A stretch of DNA of 64,000 nt, from the NCBI RefSeq assembly GCF_002944315.1, contig NZ_CP024314.1, forward strand, positions 992,001 to 1,056,000, given 5' to 3'. The DNA comes from Rhizobium sp. NXC24 (lineage in GTDB: Bacteria > Pseudomonadota > Alphaproteobacteria > Rhizobiales > Rhizobiaceae). A model generated the notes under the pieces. That model was not told the origin of the DNA, did not search any database, and worked only from the letters and a program-made list of their open reading frames with translations. A program made the translations under genes and the position numbers. This document shows, piece by piece, positions 54,001 through 59,996 of this stretch. The first letter of the stretch is position 1; each line of letters opens with the position of its first letter.

Positions 54001-54307
54001 CAATCCGATCGCGGTCAGCGGCCGGCTCGACCATGCCTCGCTGCGCCAGCGCAACACCTATTTCAGCAGCAGCGACGCCGCATTCCACGATCGCTATCAC
54101 GCCTCTGATGATTGGGATCGCGTCAAGGCGGGCGGTATCGCTGTCGATGGCGGCTGGCGCATCTATTCGAGCGGTCCCGGGCTTTTTACGAAAAGCCTGA
54201 TCAACAACGTCTTCGGCTTCAAACGGCAATTCGGCGAACGTATCCACAAACCGCTATTGCCGGCGTCGGTTGCCGTTTCCAAGATCGAACTGGATTTTGA
54301 GGCGTAA
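51047..54307 (+). CDS. Large GH94-like glycoside phosphorylase (1086 aa), possibly beta-1,2-oligoglucan phosphorylase
   Basis: The product has beta-sandwich domains in its first ~600 residues ('YGGIGRLYLRIGG', 'TIGNTSFHKLFSVSRDPYNLTRASGLRV') and an (alpha/alpha)6 barrel in its last ~450. The GH94 catalytic motif appears as 'YGEGDWNDSLQPADP' with the general-acid aspartate at about residue 791-794. 'FFGREIGLMYVHAHLRYCEA' and 'NTYFSSSDAAFHDRY' near the end recall the roughly 1,100-residue 1,2-beta-oligoglucan phosphorylases; cellobiose phosphorylases are about 800. No signal peptide. It lies 138 bases after the beta-mannosidase gene and ends with a hairpin. Confidence 0.82.
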   Translation: MSLESNRSFQTPRREELGLSTLANSAGLSVSALPNGTLFAIDFVDQQGSVMINQVLGSPVYGGIGRLYLRIGGSQPEVAEIVGPKAAVRFGHDEAGFCWSGETSGVKHTVRLQLHPGDSAWFWRVSLENTTGAALSADLVLIQDVGLGDRGFLMNSEAYASQYIDHHIAEHSAFGPVVMNRQNLKQGGGRNPWLAQGCLDGAAAYATDAIQLAVPAPGGDAQMVPRFGESLPSTRRQHEVACPAIQSKPLALAPKTIATATFFGLFAADHPAASSDADLARLDALPQALNELATSDIAGDAPARSLVQDAPLFVTEPLDEATIERLYPKRMLEERIDGQLYSFFVPDGSLNRHIVLREKERVVARRHGAIVRSGQNMLLDDQTLAATCWMQGIFAAQLTIGNTSFHKLFSVSRDPYNLTRASGLRVLVDLGEGWRLLGVPAVFDMGLSDVRWIYRLAGRTITVTAIASGDDPSMQWTVAVDGGACRFLVFGHIVLGERDYEAVANIEIDTAAKQISFRPQPSWLWDRYPHAAYHLVTSTPGAFEAIGGDELLYSDGTPRNGPFIALKSHPVQGFSFAVTGSMTDAAAGERLAVRYKDGVSSADMLAPAQRFWSHVTRCVRIEGEGRDVTAQAVMLPWLAHDAIVHLSVPHGLEQYTGAAWGTRDACQGPVEFLLAYEHDAEVKQILSTVFSEQYRDRGDWPQWFMLEPYANIRAGESHGDIVVWPLKALCDYIETTGDLAFLAETVPWRADDTMQRTEETATISAHVDKLLDTVRSRFVPGTSLIRYGEGDWNDSLQPADPHLRDWMVSSWTVSLLYEQLVRYAAILTLASRDDEAQTLKETAAAMRDDFNRLLMRDGVVAGYGVFDPSHDGVELLLHPQDTRTGLHYSLIAMTQPMLGGLFTPEQRHAHMKLISDNLLFPDGVRLMEKPATYAGGPETLFRRAESSSFFGREIGLMYVHAHLRYCEALALDNDADGVWNALALANPIAVSGRLDHASLRQRNTYFSSSDAAFHDRYHASDDWDRVKAGGIAVDGGWRIYSSGPGLFTKSLINNVFGFKRQFGERIHKPLLPASVAVSKIELDFEA

Positions 54308-54312
54308 TCGCG

Positions 54313-54339
54313 AAGGGAGCCGCTTGTTGCGGCTCCCTT
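54313..54339 (+). terminator. Hairpin terminator after the GH94-like gene
   Basis: AAGGGAGCCGC-TTGTT-GCGGCTCCCTT is a perfect 11-bp stem with a 5-base loop starting five bases after the stop codon; only a short T stretch (TTTGAATTT) follows. Confidence 0.75.
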
Positions 54340-54392
54340 TGAATTTGCGGCTGGGGGGGTATGAGGTCATATGCGATGGCCTTACCTGCCTC

Positions 54393-54770
54393 TCAATAGC
54401 GGTTATCGTGCACCACGCCCATGATTTCCCCTCCTCGAGACACGCTCACGAGGAGATTGTCGTTGCCGCGCGTTGCCTCAACCAGATAACGCACCCCGAC
54501 GTCCTTTACGTTCCTGACGTGATAACCCCGCCGTTCCAGGAGGCGTATAACGTCATCCGGGCCGAAATTGTCGCGACGCTCGCCCCATCTATTGGTTGCA
54601 TCGTGATGCCGGTTCCAGGCGTGAAGAAAATCGGACTCCGTTTGGTCCCGGTCAGAATCGTAGCCGTCCGACGACTGATCCTCGAGAATGACAACCTGAG
54701 CAATAGCGGGGCTGACGAGGCCCATCGTAATTGCGGCCGTCACGCCCAAGGCGATGAAGGTAACCCTCAT
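54393..54770 (-). CDS. Small periplasmic PepSY-domain protein
   Basis: The 125-residue protein has a signal peptide (MRVTFIALGVTAAITMGLVS, cleavage after 'AIA'), a hydrophilic charged linker ('SSDGYDSDRDQTESDFLHAWNRHHDATNRWGERRDN') and a C-terminal PepSY-like module ('DDVIRLLERRGYHVRNVKDVGVRYLVEATRGNDNLLVSVSRGGEIMGV'). PepSY modules often act as inhibitors or as envelope-binding units. ATG 54770 is preferred to ATG 54776 because AAAGGAA would be too close to the latter. Single gene. Confidence 0.82.
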   Translation of the reverse strand: MRVTFIALGVTAAITMGLVSPAIAQVVILEDQSSDGYDSDRDQTESDFLHAWNRHHDATNRWGERRDNFGPDDVIRLLERRGYHVRNVKDVGVRYLVEATRGNDNLLVSVSRGGEIMGVVHDNRY

Positions 54771-55003
54771 TGGCATTTCCTTTGTCGTTTCTTTCCAATA
54801 GGGGAGCGATTTAGTGGGCTCCCGGCACCGGTCCCTTCAGCTTTGATATGCAGGCCTCTTGTGCCGAGGCGCTTGGAGTTGGCTGGGCAGCAGACTTGGC
54901 CTTTCGGCTCATCCGTCGCACCCAGCTCACCCACTATGCTCACCCGCATTTTGCGTTGTGTTCTTATTTGTTACGGAATTTAACGACCGCGATGACGTAG
55001 CAA

Positions 55004-56190
55004 TCAGGCGGCGCAGGAGACAGGCTGCGCTACGGAGGTTGAGCGACGATCAAGTGCGCCGCTCCAGAGGGTAAGAACGAGGGCAGCGGTGACCAGGATC
55101 GCTCCGATCCAAGGGGTAGAGCCGAGGCCGAGCGCGGATTCCACCACCAGGCCGCCGATCCAGGCGCCGGCGGCAATGCCGAGGTTGAAGGCGGCAATGT
55201 TCAGCGCCGAAGCGACATCGACCGCGGCCGGGCGCACCTGGCGGGCAAGCTGAACGACATAGAGCTGCAGGCCCGGCACATTGGCAAACGACAGGAAGCC
55301 GAGAGCGGCCAGCGTCGGAATTGCCAGCCAAGGCGAAACGGCCGTGAAACTGAACAGCACGAGCACGATCGCCTGGGCAATAAAGAGTCCCGTCAGCGCC
55401 TTGACGGGATTGCCGTTTGCAAGACGCCCGCCGACAACATTGCCGACGGCAATGGCAACGCCATAAAGCACCAGGATCAGGCTGACGGCGGAGGCCGCAA
55501 AGCCGGTCTCTTCCTGCAGGATCGAGGCCAGGAAGGTAAAAGCGACGAAGGTGCCGCCGTAACCCAGCGCCGTCATGGCGAAGACGATCAGGAGCCGGCC
55601 GCTTGCCAGCACGCGGACCTGCTCGCCGATCCCGGCCGGCGGCGCCTTCTTCAGGTTTGACGGCAGCAGCAGCGCAATGCCAGCAAAGGCGATGACGCCA
55701 AGAGCCGCGACGACAGCGAAGGTGGCGCGCCAGCCGAAGGTCTGGCCGATGAAGGTGCCGAGCGGCACGCCGGTGACGATCGCGACCGTCAGCCCCATGA
55801 ACATCATGGCGATTGCCGAGGCACGCCGGTTTTCCGGCACCAGATCGGCCGCGATGGTCGATCCGACGGAGAAGAAGACGCCGTGGGCGAAGGCGGAAAG
55901 CACGCGGGCGACAAGCAATGGTTCGTAACCGGGGCTTAAGGCGGCCATGCCGTTGCCGGCGACGAAGAGCGCCATCAGGCCGAGCAACAGGGGCTTGCGC
56001 TCGATACCGCCGGTGAGTGCCGTCAGGATCGGCGCGCCGAAGGTAACGCCAAGCGCATAGACGCTGACGATGAGACCGGCGAGCGGCAGGGAAGATCACC
56101 CGCAACCGTCGGCAGCAGACCGACGATAACGAATTCGGTGGTGCCGATCGCATAGGCCGCGATCGTCAAGGCAAAAAGAGCTAATGGCAT
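55004..56190 (-). pseudogene. MFS transporter (AraJ/sugar-efflux type), broken by a frameshift near the N-terminus
   Basis: ATG 56190 starts 'ALFALTIAAYAIGTTEFVIVG' and 'LLPTVAGDL', the typical first helix of the AraJ/YdhP-like 12-helix transporters. The frame is lost around 56088-56094; in another frame 'LPLAGLIVSVYALGVTFGAPI' continues without interruption to the normal end at 55004. Adding one base (or four) in the GATCTTCCCTG stretch (minus-strand sense) restores about 395 residues, the usual family length. An internal ATG (55987) would yield a 327-residue form lacking helices 1-2, unlikely to transport. It is divergent from a LysR gene. Confidence 0.82.
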
Positions 56191-56333
56191 GAGATGGCCC
56201 GATCGAAAGGCATCCGGAAATATCCGGCTGCACTGGTTCTTGTTCGATGAGAATATGGTCTCAGGACATTCGATCGATAATTGGCTATATCAACTCAACA
56301 CTTGTGAATTCAATTCAAAGCTTGAGTGGAGTG

Positions 56334-57230
56334 ATGGACAATCGCGCCGGTGAAATGGACGTCTTCGTGCAGGTGGCCGAGCTTCGCAGTTTCTCGGCAG
56401 CGGGGCGGAAATTGCGCCTGTCACCTTCTGCCGTCAGCAAGCTCGTTACACGCCTTGAGGACCGGCTTGGCACACGCTTTCTCGTGCGCACCACGCGTTC
56501 GCTGCAGTTGACGCCGGAGGGAGAGGTCTATCTCGAGCGCGCTCAACGCATCCTCGCCGAAATAGCGGAGACGGAGCGCATGGTGACAGCAGGAGGCGCC
56601 ACGGTCCCGCGCGGACCTCTGCGCGTCAGCGCCTCCGTTGCCATTGGCGTGCGCTGCATCGTGCCACTCATTCCGGATTTCCTGGCACTCTACCCGGAAA
56701 TAGAACTGGATATTTCGCTCAGCGACAGCATCATCGATATCGTCGGCGAACGCGCCGATGTCGCCATTCGTGTTGGGCCATTGCGTGACAGTTCGCTGAA
56801 AGCTCGCAAGCTGCTGGAAAGACGACGCGTCATCGTTGCTTCACCGGCCTATGTCGCAAGGCACGGCCTACCGGTGACGCCGGATGATCTCGACCACCAC
56901 AATTGCCTGACCTTCAACTTCCGCCCGACCGCCGAAGGCTGGCCCTTTCGCGATCCGGCCACCGGATCAGAGTTCGTGAAGCCGGTCTACGGCAATCTGC
57001 AGGCCAATAATGGACCGACGGTGCGCAGCCTCTGTCTCGCCGGTCTTGGCCTTGCCCGAGTCGGATATTTTCATGTGCAGCCCGATATCGAAACCGGCGC
57101 ACTGGTGCCGGTACTGGAGGATTTCAATGCGGGAGATATCGAGCTGATCCACGCCGTCTATGCCGGCCATGATTATCTTGCCGCACGCATCCGCGCCTTT
57201 ATCGACTTTTTGGCATCGCGAATCACGTAA
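56334..57230 (+). CDS. LysR-family transcriptional regulator
   Basis: The 298-residue regulator has the LysR winged helix ('MDVFVQVAELRSFSAAGRKLRLSPSAVSKLVTRLEDRLGTRFLVRTTRSLQLT', residues 8-60) and a C-terminal effector domain ('GPLRVSASVAIGVRCIVPLIPDFLALYPEIELDISLSD'). I start it at ATG 56334; the frame upstream is AT-rich non-coding DNA. It is divergent from the MFS transporter and likely controls it. If the transporter is truly dead, the regulator may be in the process of losing its role or may act elsewhere. Confidence 0.9.
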   Translation: MDNRAGEMDVFVQVAELRSFSAAGRKLRLSPSAVSKLVTRLEDRLGTRFLVRTTRSLQLTPEGEVYLERAQRILAEIAETERMVTAGGATVPRGPLRVSASVAIGVRCIVPLIPDFLALYPEIELDISLSDSIIDIVGERADVAIRVGPLRDSSLKARKLLERRRVIVASPAYVARHGLPVTPDDLDHHNCLTFNFRPTAEGWPFRDPATGSEFVKPVYGNLQANNGPTVRSLCLAGLGLARVGYFHVQPDIETGALVPVLEDFNAGDIELIHAVYAGHDYLAARIRAFIDFLASRIT

Positions 57231-57266
57231 AACAGCAATGACCATCAGATAAGCAGAGGGCAGGAC

Positions 57267-57926
57267 TTGGAGACGGCGCTTTATCTTCCGATCAAGAATT
57301 TCCTGGAAGCCGCCGGCTACGCGGTAAAGGGCGAAATCGGTAGTTGCGATCTTGTCGGTCTGAGCAAGGATGAACCGCCCGTCGTCGTCATCTGCGAATT
57401 GAAGCTAACCTTCAATTTGGAACTCGTGCTGCAGGCGGTTGATCGTGCGGCGGCAAGCGATGAAGTGTGGATTGCCGCCCGCGTCTCGGCGAAGGGCAAG
57501 GGACGAGAGAGCGACCGCCGTTTTCGCGATCTCTGCCGCCGCCTCGGTTTCGGCATGCTGGCTGTCTCCGACAACGACACCGTTGATATCATCGTCAGCC
57601 CGGTCGCGCCGATGCCGCGCAAGAATATCCGCCGGCGATCACGTCTTGTTGAGGAACATAAGCGGCGCAAGGGCGATCCCGCCCTTGGGGGCAGCACGCG
57701 CGCGCCGATCATGACCGCCTACCGTCAGCAGGCACTTGCCTGTGCGATGGCGATCCAGAATGGACAGCAGCGTCCCAGAGATATTCGCGCCAGCGCCCCA
57801 GAAGCCGCCAAAATACTGCAGCACAATGTCTATGGTTGGTTCGAGCGCGTCGATCGCGGCATTTACGCCCTGACCGGACTCGGTTCGGAAGCATTGAAGC
57901 GCTGGCCGCAGGCGGATGGCGCTTAA
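57267..57926 (+). CDS. DUF2161 family putative PD-(D/E)XK nuclease-like protein
   Basis: The 219-residue protein starts at a TTG (57267) with AGGGCAGGA upstream. Its N-terminal half has 'EIGSCDLVGL' (D28) and 'VVVICELKLTF' (E44-x-K46), the D...ExK arrangement of PD-(D/E)XK enzymes. The C-terminal third ('PRDIRASAPEAAKILQHNVYGWFERVDRGIYALTG') looks like a winged helix. The family is annotated as a putative phosphodiesterase without known target. It sits alone between a LysR gene and a Do-family protease gene. Confidence 0.8.
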   Translation: METALYLPIKNFLEAAGYAVKGEIGSCDLVGLSKDEPPVVVICELKLTFNLELVLQAVDRAAASDEVWIAARVSAKGKGRESDRRFRDLCRRLGFGMLAVSDNDTVDIIVSPVAPMPRKNIRRRSRLVEEHKRRKGDPALGGSTRAPIMTAYRQQALACAMAIQNGQQRPRDIRASAPEAAKILQHNVYGWFERVDRGIYALTGLGSEALKRWPQADGA

Positions 57927-58203
57927 ATAATAAAGGTGAAGAAATTCGGGCATTACAACGTTAAATTCCAGTAATGTCTTACAAAATTGCAATATAAACA
58001 TGATCAATATTTAATTTGTAAAATTCATCAGGCGGATCATATAAATCTCCAGCGCCAATTCTTTTTTCTACTGCAAGCTCCGCAGTAAACTCGGATAATA
58101 GAGATTCCCCGGAAAGAATAGAAATGGCACTCCGTTCGACGCCTGGTCCCTGACATGGACCCAAGACGCCATATCGCCAACGATCTCGTAAGGGACATCT
58201 GCC
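57927..58203. other. AT-rich intergenic segment (277 bases) with a doubtful 61-codon minus-strand frame
   Basis: The stretch from about 57925 to 58100 is distinctly AT-rich compared with its neighbours. A minus-strand frame (58164-57979) reads protein-like ('SGESLLSEFTAELAVEKRI', 'AGDLYDPPDEFYKLNIDHVYI'). I see no good ribosome binding site and recognise no family, so it may be the remains of a foreign gene. The promoter of the downstream protease gene must also lie here. Confidence 0.35.
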
Positions 58204-59709
58204 ATGTCAAATCTACTTCGCAAGCATCGCGCCGCTGCCATCGTCGGAGCGGCCATCATAGTCGGCGCAGGGGCCCTGCCCTTCGCCTTCAGCACCCCCG
58301 CTGCCGTTGCCGCGACGGCCGAACCTGGCGGCATCATCGCGCCTGGCGGCTCTTTCGCGCCGATCGTCGACGCCGACAAGCCGGCAGTCGTCACCGTTAC
58401 CACTACGATGAAGGTCACCGATACCAGCGCGGATGCCGGCGACTCCCCGATGGACGAGCAATTCCGCCAGTTCTTCGAGAACCAGGGCATCCCCTTCCCG
58501 CAGCAGGAGGCGCCGCAGCATCGTCCGGCGCAGCGCGCCATGGCACTCGGCTCCGGCTTCCTCATCAGCCCGGACGGGGTCATCGTCACCAACAACCACG
58601 TCATTCAGAATGCCACGGATATCAAGGTGACGCTCGATGACGGCACCGAACTACCGGCCAAGCTCCTTGGCGCTGACGCAAAATCCGATCTGGCTGTCCT
58701 GAAGATCAAGGCGCCGAAGCCTCTCGCCACCGTGGCCTGGGGCGACTCCGATAAATTGAAGCTCGGCGACCAGATCCTGGCGATCGGCAATCCCTTCGGC
58801 ATTGGCACGACTGTCACCGCTGGCATCGTTTCGGCCCGTGGCCGCGATCTGCACAGCGGCCCCTATGACGATTTCATCCAGATCGACGCTCCGATCAATC
58901 ACGGCAATTCCGGCGGCCCGCTGGTCGATCGGGACGGCAATGTCGTCGGCATCAACACCGCCATCTATTCGCCGAATGGCGGCAGCGTCGGCGTCGGTTT
59001 CGCCATCCCCTCGGATCAAGCCAAGGCGATCGTCGCCAAGCTTGAAAAGAACGGCTCGATCGATCACGGCTATCTCGGGGTCGCCATTCAGCCCGTGACG
59101 GCCGATGTTGCCGATGCCGTCGGCCTTTCGCAGCCGCAAGGCGCCCTGGTCGCCAGCGTCAATGACGGAACGCCGGCTGCACGTGCCGGCATCAAGACCG
59201 GCGATATCGTCACGGCCGTCGGTAACGAGACCGTCAAGTCGCCCAAGGATTTGTCGCGCCTGGTTGCGGATCTTTCTCCCGGTGACAAGCGCTCGCTCAC
59301 GGTCTGGCGCGATGGCAAGAGCATGGATGTGAACGTCACCCTCGGCGGCAATGACGACAGCAAACAGGCTGCCAATGACAGCGGTGACGGGAAGGTCCAA
59401 CCGTCCAATCAGCCGAGCATCGGCGTCGGCCTCGCCAATCTGACCCCGGATCTGCGCGAGCAGCTCAACCTTCCGCACGGTGTCGAAGGTGCCGTCGTCG
59501 CCAGCGTCAATCCCGATAAGTCGGCCGCCGCTGCCGGCATCCAGGCGGGCGACATCATCGTCTCCGTCAACGACCAGCCGGTCCACAGTGCCCACGATGC
59601 CCAAAACGCAGTTGCACAAGCCGGCAAAGCAGGCCGCAAGTCGGTTCTGCTGCTGATCGAACGCGGCGGCGACAAGACCTTCGTGGCAGTGCCGTTCTCG
59701 GCTGCCTAA
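58204..59709 (+). CDS. Do-family periplasmic serine protease (DegP/HtrA-like)
   Basis: The 501-residue protein has an N-terminal signal anchor or signal peptide ('AAAIVGAAIIVGAGALPFAFS'), a trypsin-like domain with the complete triad H132 ('VTNNHV'), D162 ('KSDLAVLKI') and S236 ('HGNSGGPL'), and two PDZ domains (about 285-375 and 400-495). Do-family proteases degrade or refold damaged periplasmic proteins. The extended loop 'DSPMDEQFRQFFENQGIPFPQQ' is the LA-loop region typical of this family. GGGA lies nine bases before the ATG. The gene is followed by a strong hairpin. Confidence 0.93.
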   Translation: MSNLLRKHRAAAIVGAAIIVGAGALPFAFSTPAAVAATAEPGGIIAPGGSFAPIVDADKPAVVTVTTTMKVTDTSADAGDSPMDEQFRQFFENQGIPFPQQEAPQHRPAQRAMALGSGFLISPDGVIVTNNHVIQNATDIKVTLDDGTELPAKLLGADAKSDLAVLKIKAPKPLATVAWGDSDKLKLGDQILAIGNPFGIGTTVTAGIVSARGRDLHSGPYDDFIQIDAPINHGNSGGPLVDRDGNVVGINTAIYSPNGGSVGVGFAIPSDQAKAIVAKLEKNGSIDHGYLGVAIQPVTADVADAVGLSQPQGALVASVNDGTPAARAGIKTGDIVTAVGNETVKSPKDLSRLVADLSPGDKRSLTVWRDGKSMDVNVTLGGNDDSKQAANDSGDGKVQPSNQPSIGVGLANLTPDLREQLNLPHGVEGAVVASVNPDKSAAAAGIQAGDIIVSVNDQPVHSAHDAQNAVAQAGKAGRKSVLLLIERGGDKTFVAVPFSAA

Positions 59710-59732
59710 GCATCTCTCCTGAAAGGTAAAAG

Positions 59733-59762
59733 CGCCTCGTCTCCGTCACTGGAGGCGAGGCG
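59733..59762 (+). terminator. Hairpin terminator after the Do-family protease
   Basis: CGCCTCGTCTCC pairs with GGAGGCGAGGCG (11 Watson-Crick pairs and one G-T) around a 6-base loop, 24 bases after the stop codon, followed by TATCTATTTCTC. Confidence 0.65.
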
Positions 59763-59863
59763 TATCTATTTCTCGCGATTGCGTCCGCAATTCCCACCAT
59801 AACGGTGCAGCAAGGTGCATAGCCTCGCGCCGGCGCTATCGTGAGCGAGGGGGAATTTTGAAC

Positions 59864-59878
59864 GACAATACTATTGTC
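59864..59878. promoter_or_regulatory. 15-bp palindrome upstream of the GGDEF-EAL gene
   Basis: GACAATA-C-TATTGTC is a perfect palindrome about 120 bases upstream of the start codon. No local regulator gene is linked, so the binding factor is unknown. Confidence 0.4.
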
Positions 59879-59996
59879 AACCAATAGTTTACGATGTCGC
59901 CACAGAAGGCTGACATGTCACACTCCCACAATCGGTCTTTCACTGATACATAACGATTTGCTCACACTGTAGCGTGGCGTGGATTGTGAGGGAAAC

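Noticed and set aside
55050..56153. 367-codon minus-strand frame overlapping the MFS gene
   Set aside because: It is an arginine-rich alternative frame of the broken MFS gene; only its first few codons fall near the frameshift, and the membrane protein frame is the real one.
58651..59619. 322-codon minus-strand frame inside the Do-family protease gene
   Set aside because: Antisense shadow; the plus-strand protein has a complete catalytic triad and two PDZ domains.
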